Source: Acidovorax sp. KKS102
GTDB lineage: Bacteria; Pseudomonadota; Gammaproteobacteria; Burkholderiales; Burkholderiaceae_C
Assembly: GCF_000302535.1 (NCBI RefSeq)
Contig: NC_018708.1
Location: 4,216,001 to 4,280,000, forward strand
Direction: 5' to 3'
DNA length: 64,000 nt
Position 1 is the first letter of the stretch, and each line of letters begins with the position of its first letter. The position numbers and the translations under genes are program-made. Positions 17,385 through 25,052 of this stretch are shown here, one piece after another. The notes under the pieces are model-generated. The model was not told the origin of the DNA and ran no database searches. It saw nothing but the letters and a program-made list of their open reading frames with translations.

Positions 17385-18959
17385 TCAGGTCACCGGCGCC
17401 GGGTTGAACAGCACCAACGCGTTGTGCAGCTGCCATTGCTCGGCCCAGGTCTTCTTGCGGCCGCTGGCCACGTCGAGCAGCATGTGGAACATCTCCCAGC
17501 CTAGCTGTTCGATGGTGGCCTCGCCATCAGCGATCTTGCCGGCATTGATGTCCATCAGGTCGTGCCAGCGGCGCGCCAGGTCAGTGCGCGTGGCCACCTT
17601 GACCACCGGGCATTCAGCCAGGCCGTAGGGCGTGCCCCGGCCCGTGGTGAACACGTGCAAGTTCATGCCCGCAGCCAGTTGCAGCGTGCCGCAGATGAAG
17701 TCGCTCGCGGGCGTGGCGGCGTACACCAGGCCGCGCTGGTCGCGGCGCAACTTCTCGCCCGGCGCCAGCACATGCGCAATGGGCGCAGTGCCGCTCTTGA
17801 TGATGGAGCCCATGGCCTTCTCGGCGATGTTGGACAGCCCGCCCGCCTTGTTGCCCGGCGTGGTGTTGGCCGCGCGGTCCACACGGCCCCGGTCCAGATA
17901 GCGGTCGTACCAGCCCAGCTCGCGCACGATAGCGTCAGCCACCTCGGGCGTGGCGGCGCGGCTGGTGAGCTGCTCCACGGCGTCGCGCACCTCGGTGTTC
18001 TCGCTGAACATCACCGTGGCGCCAGCGCGCACCAGCAGGTCGGCGCAGAAGCCCACAGCAGGGTTGGCAGTGACACCCGAGAACGCATCACTGCCACCGC
18101 ACTGCACACCCAGCACCAGCTCGCTGGCGGGGATGGTCTCGCGGCGGCGGGCGTTCAGGCGCTCCAGGTGGGGACGCGCGCTTTGCACAATGTGGTCGAG
18201 CATGGACATGAAGCCCACATGCTCGTCGGCCTGCAGGCACACCGTCTCGGGGCCCAGAGCCGCATCGCGCTCGTCAGTGATGGGGAAGCTGCCCGGGGGC
18301 AGCAGGCGGTCGGGCTGCAGCTTTTCGCAGCCCAGGCTCACCACCATGACCTCGCCCCCAAAGTTGGGGTTGAGGCTGATGTTGCGCAGCGTGCGGATGG
18401 GGATGATGGCATCGGGAGCATCAATCGCCACGCCGCAGCCGTAGGTGTGCTCCAGGCCGATCACATCGTCCACATGGGGAAACAAAGGCAGCAGCTCGGC
18501 CTTGATGCGGCGCACGGCCTGCGCCACCACACCGGCCACGCACTGCACGGTGGTGGTGATGGCCAGGATGTTGCGCGTGCCCACCGAGCCATCGGCATTG
18601 CGATAACCCTCGAAGGTGTAGCCTGTGAGGGGTTCGAGCACCGGGGGCTTCACGGTGGCCATGGGCAGGCCTTCGAGCGCGCGGGCCGAAGGCATCTGCA
18701 GCAGGCGCTCGTGCACCCAGCTGCCCGCCGCGATGTCTTTGAGCGCATAGCCGATGGGCACGTTGTAGCGGCGCACCACGCCGCCTTCAGAGATGTCTGC
18801 CAGCGCCACCTTGTGGCCCTGCGGCACCTTGTCGCGCAGCGTGATGCCTGCGCCCGGCACACCGGCTGGCAGCAGGGTGCCTGCAGGCAGGCCACCGTCG
18901 TTGGCGACGATGGCGACGTTGTCTTCCGCATGCATGCGGATGGTCAAAGGACTGCTCAT
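17385..18959 (-). CDS. garD: Galactarate dehydratase
   Basis: 524 residues, essentially the length of E. coli GarD, with matching landmarks along the protein: [90 protein letters not shown]-type segment (here [11 protein letters not shown]) and the C-terminal [10 protein letters not shown]. It dehydrates meso-galactarate to 5-keto-4-deoxy-D-glucarate in an iron-dependent reaction; the N-terminal SAF domain and UxaA-type core are both present. It lies downstream of the TRAP transporter and Udh genes, consistent with oxidation of galacturonate to galactarate first. Confidence 0.93.
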   Translation of the reverse strand: MSSPLTIRMHAEDNVAIVANDGGLPAGTLLPAGVPGAGITLRDKVPQGHKVALADISEGGVVRRYNVPIGYALKDIAAGSWVHERLLQMPSARALEGLPMATVKPPVLEPLTGYTFEGYRNADGSVGTRNILAITTTVQCVAGVVAQAVRRIKAELLPLFPHVDDVIGLEHTYGCGVAIDAPDAIIPIRTLRNISLNPNFGGEVMVVSLGCEKLQPDRLLPPGSFPITDERDAALGPETVCLQADEHVGFMSMLDHIVQSARPHLERLNARRRETIPASELVLGVQCGGSDAFSGVTANPAVGFCADLLVRAGATVMFSENTEVRDAVEQLTSRAATPEVADAIVRELGWYDRYLDRGRVDRAANTTPGNKAGGLSNIAEKAMGSIIKSGTAPIAHVLAPGEKLRRDQRGLVYAATPASDFICGTLQLAAGMNLHVFTTGRGTPYGLAECPVVKVATRTDLARRWHDLMDINAGKIADGEATIEQLGWEMFHMLLDVASGRKKTWAEQWQLHNALVLFNPAPVT

Positions 18960-19022
18960 CTCAGTGTTCCATGGCGCAAGGCGCCGTCAGCGGCCGGCAA
19001 AATCGGCGCAGCGCAAGCCAGT

Positions 19023-19084
19023 GCACCCGTGGAACTGGCTTCGCCAGGCCACTGGGTGCGTCCCCCTCCCGAAGGAGAGGGGGA
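19023..19084. repeat. Paired hairpin element between dctM and garD
   Basis: Two hairpins lie in the 139-bp gap. The first (19023-19059) is nested: GCACCC and GTGG arms enclose CTGGC-TTC-GCCAG, closed by CCAC and GGGTGC with tiny bulges. The second (19061-19084) pairs TCCCCCTC with GAGGGGGA. It resembles REP-like extragenic elements and lies where an operon transcript would be processed or attenuated. Confidence 0.55.
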
Positions 19085-19098
19085 AGACGCGAAGCGGC

Positions 19099-20394
19099 TC
19101 AGGGGGTGCCTCCTTTCAGCACCAGGTCTGGCAGCCACATCGAAAACTGCGGCACATAGGTCACCAGCATCAGCGCCACGATGAGCGCACTGTAGAACGG
19201 CCAGATAGTCTTCATCACCTCGCCCACCGACACGCCCCCGATGGTGCAGCCGATGAACTGCGTGGTGCCCACGGGCGGCGTGTTCAGGCCCAGCGCACAG
19301 TTGATCAGCATGACGATGCCGAACTGCTCCGTGCTCATGCCGAACTGCTGGCAGATCGGCAAAAAGATGGGCGTGCAGATGAGGATGGTGGCCGCCATGT
19401 CGAGAAAGGTGCCCAGCACGAACAGGATGATGTTCACCGACAGGAAGATCACCCAGGGCGAGGTGGTCATGGACTTGAGCGCATCGCCCGTGAGTTCGGC
19501 CACACCGTAGAGGCCGATGAGGTAGCCGAACATGGATGAGATGCCGATGAGCAGCAGCACTGTGCCCGTGGTCTTGACGGCCTTGGACGCGGCCTTGAGG
19601 AACTGCTCGCGCGTGAGCTTTTTGTAGACGAAGACCGAAAGGATCAACGCCCACAGCACCGCCACCGACGCCGACTCGGTGGCGGTGAACGCCCCCGACA
19701 AAATGCCCGCGATGATGATGACCACCACCGCCAGGCCGGGCACCGAGGCGCGGAACGAGATCCACACAATCTCCCAGCCCGGGAAGGTGCCAGCGGGGTA
19801 GCCGCGCTTGACGGCTACGAAATAGGCGGCTGCGAGATTGCAGATGGTCAGCAGCAGGGCCGGCACGATGCCCGCGAGGATCAGCGCCGCAATGCTCACC
19901 TTGCCCCCAGCAGCCAACGTGAAGATGATCAGGTTGTGCGACGTGGGCATAAGCGCGCCCACCAGCGAAGCGTGGGTGGTCACGTTCACCGCGTAGTCAG
20001 CGTGGTAGCCCTCTTTTTTCATCTGCGGAATGAGCACGGCGCCCATGGCGGACACGTCGGCCACCGGCGAGCCCGAGACACCGCCAAACAGCGTGCAAGC
20101 CAGCACATTGCTCATGCCCAGGCCGCCACGCACATGGCCCGCCACGCTCTTGGCAAAGTTGACGATGCGGTCGGCAATGCCGCCGTACATCATGATCTCG
20201 CCCGCGAAGATGAAGAACGGGATCGCCAGAAACGAGAACGGGTTCATGCCCGAAATCATCTGCTGGAAGCCCACCGCCAGCGGCAGGCCTTCGTACAGGA
20301 TGGTGGCCAGCGAGGACAGGCCGATCGAGAAGGCCACGGGCACGCCCAGCAGCAGCAGCAGCGTGAAGCTCACGCACAGGATGGTCAACGCCAT
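19099..20394 (-). CDS. dctM: TRAP transporter large permease subunit DctM
   Basis: 431 residues from the ATG at 20394 (MALTILCVSFTLLLLLGVP), the classic DctM N-terminus; frames upstream belong to an inserted element. About twelve transmembrane helices. Family motifs visible: IPFFIFAGEIM, GGVSGSPVADVSAMGAVLIPQM, and NCALGLNTPPVGTTQFIGC near the end. DctM is the ion-coupled transport channel working with DctQ and the periplasmic DctP. The ATG has no clear Shine-Dalgarno and is separated from dctQ by a 161-bp element instead of the usual near-overlap. The substrate is probably a hexuronate or aldarate from context. Confidence 0.92.
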   Translation of the reverse strand: MALTILCVSFTLLLLLGVPVAFSIGLSSLATILYEGLPLAVGFQQMISGMNPFSFLAIPFFIFAGEIMMYGGIADRIVNFAKSVAGHVRGGLGMSNVLACTLFGGVSGSPVADVSAMGAVLIPQMKKEGYHADYAVNVTTHASLVGALMPTSHNLIIFTLAAGGKVSIAALILAGIVPALLLTICNLAAAYFVAVKRGYPAGTFPGWEIVWISFRASVPGLAVVVIIIAGILSGAFTATESASVAVLWALILSVFVYKKLTREQFLKAASKAVKTTGTVLLLIGISSMFGYLIGLYGVAELTGDALKSMTTSPWVIFLSVNIILFVLGTFLDMAATILICTPIFLPICQQFGMSTEQFGIVMLINCALGLNTPPVGTTQFIGCTIGGVSVGEVMKTIWPFYSALIVALMLVTYVPQFSMWLPDLVLKGGTP

Positions 20395-20437
20395 GATGGT
20401 GATGGAATTTTTATGAAGACGTTTAAGGAGCGGACTT

Positions 20438-20598
20438 AGAGGCTGGGAATTCCTTGGCTGTGCCCGAAAGGCGCGCCACAACGCTCCGGATCTAGGCGCA
20501 AAGCGCAGCCATAGCCAGCGCTATGGCGAGCATTTGCAACGACGAGCCGGGGCGTTTTGGCGTGCAAGGCGGGCATGGACAAGGGATTCCCAGTCTCT
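20438..20598. mobile_element. MITE-like element between dctQ and dctM
   Basis: Terminal inverted repeats of 29 bp (20438-20466 and 20570-20598) match at 24 of 29 positions; both begin AGAG(G/A)CTGGGAAT. The right end touches the dctQ stop codon. The interior contains a 47-bp palindromic core (20495-20541) also found at 34661-34707. No coding capacity. TTA trinucleotides flank both ends and could be a target duplication, though this is too short to be sure. Confidence 0.6.
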
Positions 20599-21087
20599 TT
20601 AGTGCCAGGCAGGCTCGACTTCAACGCCACGCAGGATGGCGATGATGTGCTCCAGCGAGAACATGGCCACCAGCACGCCGGCCATGGCGGGCGGCACGTA
20701 CTTGAAGGCTTCGGAGATGCCCAGCGTGGGAATCTTGTAGGGCGCCACGGATTCAGCCAGCACACCGCAGTTCCAGGCCATGACGATGCCGAACAGCAGC
20801 ACCAGGGCGTGGATCAGCAACTCGAGCTTGGTGCGCAGCCAATCGGGCGCCAGCACCAGGAAGGATTCGAGGCCGATGTGGCCCGCATCACGCACGCCCA
20901 CAGCCATGCCCAGCATGGTCACGTACAGCACCAGCAGCACGGCACCGCTCTCGGCCCAGGTGGGTGTGTCGTTGAAGATGTAGCGGCCGATCACCTGGTA
21001 GAGCACGGCGCACACCAGGAGGACAAGCCCCCCCACGCCAAGCTTCAGGCAGGTGCGCGCGATGAAGGCACAGAGTCGCGTGTACAT
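20599..21087 (-). CDS. dctQ: TRAP transporter small permease subunit DctQ
   Basis: 162 residues with four transmembrane helices, the standard DctQ size. Typical sequence features are VIGRYIFNDTPTWAESGAVLLVLYVTMLG and AVGVRDAGHIGLE. It forms the membrane complex with DctM and receives substrate from DctP. The gene lies between dctP (73 bp upstream, with a terminator-like hairpin in the gap) and the inserted element before dctM. The weak ribosome site upstream of the ATG fits a low-copy membrane subunit. Confidence 0.9.
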   Translation of the reverse strand: MYTRLCAFIARTCLKLGVGGLVLLVCAVLYQVIGRYIFNDTPTWAESGAVLLVLYVTMLGMAVGVRDAGHIGLESFLVLAPDWLRTKLELLIHALVLLFGIVMAWNCGVLAESVAPYKIPTLGISEAFKYVPPAMAGVLVAMFSLEHIIAILRGVEVEPAWH

Positions 21088-21111
21088 AGAAGGAACATTC
21101 AGAAGGCAAAC

Positions 21112-21149
21112 AAAGAAACCTGCCGCCGGGCGTCGGGCCCTGCGGCAGG
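21112..21149 (-). terminator. Attenuating terminator between dctP and dctQ
   Basis: On the minus strand an 8-bp perfect stem CCTGCCGC / GCGGCAGG is followed directly by TTTCTTTG, the form of an intrinsic terminator. It sits between the binding-protein gene and its permease genes, where partial termination would keep DctP more abundant than DctQM. Confidence 0.6.
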
Positions 21150-21160
21150 GATGGCCAGGG

Positions 21161-22138
21161 TCACTGGACCGCGTCGATGCGCTTGACCATGTCCTGGAGC
21201 TTGGGGTCCTTCAGGAACTTGTCGTACACCGGCTTCATGGCCGCCTTGAAGGGCGCCTTGTCCACTTCCACGATGTCAGCGCCACCAGCCTTGACGACGG
21301 CCAGCGACTTCTCCTCCCGCTCGTCCCAGAGCTTGCGCATGTACACCACCGACTCCTTGGCGGCTGCGCGGATCGCCTTTTGCTCGTCGGCGCTCAGCTT
21401 GTCCCACACGCGCTTGCTGAACAGCAGGATCTCGGGCGCCATGGAGTGCTCGGTCTTGTTGAAGTACTTGGCCACTTCGAAATGGCGCGAGCTTTCGTAG
21501 CTGGGGTAGTTGTTCTCGGCGGCGTCCACCAGGCCCGTCTTGAGCGCGGTGTACACCTCACCAAAGGGCATGGGGGTGGCGTTGGCGCCCATGGCTTCGA
21601 GCAGCGAAACCCACAGGTCGCTCTGCTGCACGCGCACCTTCAGGCCCTTCACGTCGGCCAGGGTCTTGATGGGCTTCTTGACGGTGTAGATCGAGCGTGC
21701 GCCGGAGTCATAGAACGCCAGGCCCACAAAGCCCTGCGATTCGCAGTCCTTCAGGATCTCGTCGCCGATGGCGCCGTCCAGCACCTTGCGCATGTGCTCC
21801 TTGTCGCGGAACAGGAAGGGCATGGTGGGCACCATGGTGGCAGGACAGATATTGTTCATGGGCGCGACGTTCACGCGCGTCATGGCGATGGCGCCCAGTT
21901 TGGTCTGCTCGATGGTGTCCTTCTCGATGCCGAGCGAGCCCTTGGCGTACACCTTGATGCTGTGCTTGCCGCCGGTGGCCTTGGACAGCGTCTCACCCAT
22001 GTGGCGCACGGCCAGCACGGTGGGGTAGTCCTCGGGATGGATGTCGGACGAGCGGAACTCGGTGGCCTGCGCGGCCAGGCTGCCAAGCAGGATGCCGGCG
22101 GCGATGGCCACGCGGCCAAAGAGGTGTGGAACGTTCAT
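21161..22138 (-). CDS. dctP: TRAP transporter periplasmic solute-binding protein DctP
   Basis: 325 residues. A signal peptide ([16 protein letters not shown], cleaved about residue 25) precedes the DctP fold. The ligand-binding signature region [44 protein letters not shown] carries the conserved Arg that contacts the substrate carboxylate and the VDAAEN motif. Start chosen at 22138, with AGGAG about 11 bases upstream. It lies between the lactonase gene and dctQ, so the substrate is probably a hexuronate such as galacturonate or glucuronate. Confidence 0.93.
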   Translation of the reverse strand: MNVPHLFGRVAIAAGILLGSLAAQATEFRSSDIHPEDYPTVLAVRHMGETLSKATGGKHSIKVYAKGSLGIEKDTIEQTKLGAIAMTRVNVAPMNNICPATMVPTMPFLFRDKEHMRKVLDGAIGDEILKDCESQGFVGLAFYDSGARSIYTVKKPIKTLADVKGLKVRVQQSDLWVSLLEAMGANATPMPFGEVYTALKTGLVDAAENNYPSYESSRHFEVAKYFNKTEHSMAPEILLFSKRVWDKLSADEQKAIRAAAKESVVYMRKLWDEREEKSLAVVKAGGADIVEVDKAPFKAAMKPVYDKFLKDPKLQDMVKRIDAVQ

Positions 22139-22180
22139 GGTGCTTTGTCTCCTGGGTTGAATGGGGTTGGCGCGCTGCGC

Positions 22181-23065
22181 TCACGCGCTCTGGTACGGGG
22201 CTTCTGCGAGCCCTTGGGCGCCCGGGCGGGTCACGAAGACCGCGCCGCCGTGGGCTGTATCGTTGCCCTGCGGCTGGCCGGGGCGGATGGAGGTGATGAA
22301 CAGCAGGTCCATGTCGGGCCCGCCAAAGCTGCACATCGAGGGCTTGCTGACCGGCACGGCCAGCGAGCGGTCCAGCACGCCCGATGGCGTGAAGCGATGC
22401 ACCAGGCCTGCATCGTTGGCGCAGATCCAGTAGCAACCGTCGGTGTCGATGGCAGCGCCGTCGGGCCGGCCCGGCAGTTCGCGCATGTCCACGAACTCGC
22501 GGCGCGGCCCCAGGCTGCCGTCGTCGTGCAGGTCCAGCGACCAGATTTTCTGCACACTGGGGTGGCTGTCGCTGAGGTACATGGTGGCGCCATCCGGGCT
22601 GAAGGCCAGGCCGTTCTGGGTGACCAGGCCCTGCACTTGCGGCGCCGAGAGGCCGCGTGCATCCTGTCGGTACAAGCCGCCCGCAGGCTGGGCCAGCGAC
22701 ATGTCGCGCACCATGGTGCCAGCCCAGAAGCGCCCTTGGCGGTCACAGCGGCCGTCGTTGAAGCGCATGCCGGCTTGCGGGTGCTGCACGGCAGAGATAA
22801 GGGTGCAGACCAAAGAAGTGCCGTCGTCGGCAGGCTGCAGGTGGAAGACGCTGGTGTCCATGCCAGCGATGAGCCCGCCGCTCGCATGCAGCGCAATACA
22901 GGCCAGCCGCTCAGGGGTCGTCCAGCTCATCAGTTGCCGATCGGCCCAGCGCAGGCGGCGCAGCGCGCGGCCTTCAATGTCCACCCAGTACAGCGCCTGC
23001 TCGGCAGGGCTCCACAGCGGGCTTTCGCCCACCTGGTCCTTGTGGTGAGGCAGCAAGAGTTCCAT
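22181..23065 (-). CDS. SMP-30/gluconolactonase-family lactonase
   Basis: 294 residues from the ATG at 23065; a GTG four codons earlier overlapping the udh stop is the alternative start. Six-bladed propeller lactonase with metal-binding landmarks: Glu in VGESPLWSPAEQALYWVDI, Asn/Asp in MRFNDGRCDRQGRFWAGTM, NGLAFSPDGATMYLSDS and the Asp in GRPDGAAIDTDG. It would hydrolyse the aldarolactone made by uronate dehydrogenase to galactarate or glucarate. It lies 8 bp downstream of udh, strongly implying the shared pathway. Confidence 0.9.
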   Translation of the reverse strand: MELLLPHHKDQVGESPLWSPAEQALYWVDIEGRALRRLRWADRQLMSWTTPERLACIALHASGGLIAGMDTSVFHLQPADDGTSLVCTLISAVQHPQAGMRFNDGRCDRQGRFWAGTMVRDMSLAQPAGGLYRQDARGLSAPQVQGLVTQNGLAFSPDGATMYLSDSHPSVQKIWSLDLHDDGSLGPRREFVDMRELPGRPDGAAIDTDGCYWICANDAGLVHRFTPSGVLDRSLAVPVSKPSMCSFGGPDMDLLFITSIRPGQPQGNDTAHGGAVFVTRPGAQGLAEAPYQSA

Positions 23066-23073
23066 GGGTTCGC

Positions 23074-23892
23074 TCACTCGAACGGACCGGTGCGCACAAA
23101 CGGCCCGCCCTGGAAGATCACGGCCGGGTCGGTCAGGTCGGGCTGCGGGTCTGCTGCCTCCACCTTGGCGCGGAAGGGCTCGGAGCTGTCCTGCGGGCGG
23201 TAGCCGATGTGGCGGGCGAGTGTGTTGTCCCACCAGGTGGTGGTGTTGTCGCCCATGCCATAGATGATGCTGTGACCCACCACCGGCGCCGTGAGGCTGG
23301 CCACCACCAGGCGCTCCAGGTCGTCGTAGCTCATCCACGTGGCCAACATGCGGCGGTTGCGCGGCTCGGGGAAGGAGGAGCCGATGCGCAGGCACACGGT
23401 TTCAATGCCGTAGCGGTCAAAGTAAAAGCGCGAGAGGTCCTCGCCAAACGCCTTGGATAGGCCATACAGGCCATCGGGCCGCGCCGGGTCGCGCAGGCCC
23501 ACCACTTCGTCCTGGCGGTAAAAGCCGGTCACGTGGTTGGAGCTGGCAAACACCACGCGCTTGACGCCTTGCTTGCGAACGGCCTCATAGAGGTTGTACG
23601 CCCCCACGATGTTGGCCTGCAGGATGGGGTCCCAGGGCTGCTCGGTGGACACGCCCCCCAGGTGCACCACGGCGTCCACGCCCTCGAGCAGCGGCAACAT
23701 GGCACTGGCGTCTTCCAACCGCGCGGGGCGCAGTTCTTCGCCCGGCGCCTCGCTGCCCAGGTCGGCGATGTCGGACAGGCGCAAGGTGGTGCAGTACGCC
23801 TTCAGGCGCGTGCGCAATTCACGCCCCAGTCCGCCAGCGGCCCCGGTCAATAACAAGCGTTGAAAACGGATCGGTGTCGGGTGACAGGGCAT
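23074..23892 (-). CDS. udh: Uronate dehydrogenase (NAD-dependent)
   Basis: 272 residues, the length of characterised Pseudomonas and Agrobacterium Udh. Short-chain-type NAD enzyme oxidising galacturonate or glucuronate to the lactone. Visible: Rossmann motif LLTGAAGGLGRELR, HLGGVSTEQPW, SSNHVTGFYRQDE, the catalytic YGLSK (Tyr-xxx-Lys), IGSSFPEPRNRRMLATWMSYDD and NTTTWWDN, all matching the family closely. It is the first gene of the minus-strand catabolic operon and is divergent from the FadR-type regulator, with an operator-like palindrome between them. Confidence 0.94.
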   Translation of the reverse strand: MPCHPTPIRFQRLLLTGAAGGLGRELRTRLKAYCTTLRLSDIADLGSEAPGEELRPARLEDASAMLPLLEGVDAVVHLGGVSTEQPWDPILQANIVGAYNLYEAVRKQGVKRVVFASSNHVTGFYRQDEVVGLRDPARPDGLYGLSKAFGEDLSRFYFDRYGIETVCLRIGSSFPEPRNRRMLATWMSYDDLERLVVASLTAPVVGHSIIYGMGDNTTTWWDNTLARHIGYRPQDSSEPFRAKVEAADPQPDLTDPAVIFQGGPFVRTGPFE

Positions 23893-23946
23893 GGCTTTTG
23901 CGGAGGTTCTTGGTACAGTGGCGTTACAAGTGGTTGAACGTCATCA

Positions 23947-23959
23947 GTTGTCATACAAC
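23947..23959. promoter_or_regulatory. Probable operator GTTGTCATACAAC (udh/regulator intergenic)
   Basis: Half-sites GTTGT and ACAAC are perfectly inverted around three bases in the 122-bp region between the divergent udh and gntR-type genes. A near-identical site (11 of 13 bases) lies upstream of the aldehyde dehydrogenase at 24895-24907. FadR-subfamily GntR regulators bind short palindromes of this form, so autoregulation plus control of udh is likely. Confidence 0.65.
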
Positions 23960-24014
23960 GAGGAGGCAATGTACTCCTTTCAACCCGTCCAACACATAGG
24001 GATAACACCGAGAC

Positions 24015-24743
24015 ATGAGCACCGACATTGCCCCACGCCGCAAGCCCCGCACCCTGGCCCTGGAGCTGGTGGACTCCCTGGGTGACCGCATCCGCGACGG
24101 GCGCCTGGCACTGGGCGACAAGCTGCCCACCGAGGCCGCGATCATGGCCGAGTTCAACGTCAGCCGCACGGTGGTGCGCGAGGCCATTTCCAAGCTGCAG
24201 GCGTCCGGCCTGGTAGAGACACGGCATGGCATCGGCACGTTTGTGCTGGGTCTCGGGCAGGCCCCTGGCTTCAAGATCACCCCCGACCAGTTCAGCACCC
24301 TGCGCGATGTGATTGCAGTGCTGGAGCTGCGCATCGGCGTAGAAACCGAAGCCGCCGCGCTGGCGGCGCAGCGCCGCACCCCCGCCAACCTCAAGACGAT
24401 GCGCGAGGCGCTGGACGCCGTGGCAGCAGCCGTGGACGCCGGGCGCGACGCGGTGGCGGCAGACTTTCAGTTTCACCTGGAGATCGCACGCGCCACGCAG
24501 AACAGCCACTTTGCCGAGCTGATGGGCACGCTGGGCAGCATGATCATTCCGCGCGCGCGGCTGGACTCGGTGGAGGCCCCTAATGACGAGCGCAGGCAGT
24601 ACCTGCGCCGCGTGAATGGAGAGCACGAAAGCATCTACGACGCCATCGTCGGCCAGGACCCCGACGCCGCCCGCGCTGCCATGCGCACCCACCTGGCCAA
24701 CAGCCGCGAACGCCGCCGGCGCGCGCAGGCCGAGGCCGGCTGA
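24015..24743 (+). CDS. GntR-family regulator, FadR subfamily (uronate/aldarate responsive, inferred)
   Basis: 242 residues. The N-terminal winged helix (IRDGRLALGDKLPTEAAIMA, VSRTVVREAISKLQASGLVE) is followed by an all-helical FCD ligand domain. Its metal-binding His residues appear in FHLEIARA, EHESIYDAI and THLANSRE. It is divergent from udh and followed codirectionally by the semialdehyde dehydrogenase gene, both preceded by the same palindrome. It probably represses the uronate genes until an aldarate or uronate is present, as known for related FadR-type regulators. The effector is inferred from context. Confidence 0.88.
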   Translation: MSTDIAPRRKPRTLALELVDSLGDRIRDGRLALGDKLPTEAAIMAEFNVSRTVVREAISKLQASGLVETRHGIGTFVLGLGQAPGFKITPDQFSTLRDVIAVLELRIGVETEAAALAAQRRTPANLKTMREALDAVAAAVDAGRDAVAADFQFHLEIARATQNSHFAELMGTLGSMIIPRARLDSVEAPNDERRQYLRRVNGEHESIYDAIVGQDPDAARAAMRTHLANSRERRRRAQAEAG

Positions 24744-24894
24744 AGTCCGGGGGACCCGGCAATGCCGCCCACCCGGCGCGCTGACCTGTCGCCCTGCGGG
24801 TCCGATGAGCCAGATACGACAGCAGGGCCCAGGCGGCAAGGAGTGATCTCATGAGTAGTTACCCGAAGTACCCATAGATGCGCTTATGTTGTAC

Positions 24895-24907
24895 GATGAC
24901 ATACAAC
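24895..24907. promoter_or_regulatory. Second operator-like site upstream of the aldehyde dehydrogenase
   Basis: GATGACATACAAC matches the site at 23947-23959 at 11 of 13 positions and is extended on the left by a further GTTGT at 24889-24893. It is about 150 bp before the dehydrogenase start in a 309-bp gap that holds no other gene. It ties this gene to the same regulator. Confidence 0.55.
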
Positions 24908-25052
24908 AAATCCACCATTGCCCCGCATTGGTACCCCAAGTGGCCTGGATGGACGCCGCCCGCAGCGGACAGCGCTCTCGGCCACGCCGTCCTGGCCCCT
25001 GGGCTTTGATCCGACTTTCTTCAACCACCCACCCTTTCACACCACCACCGCC

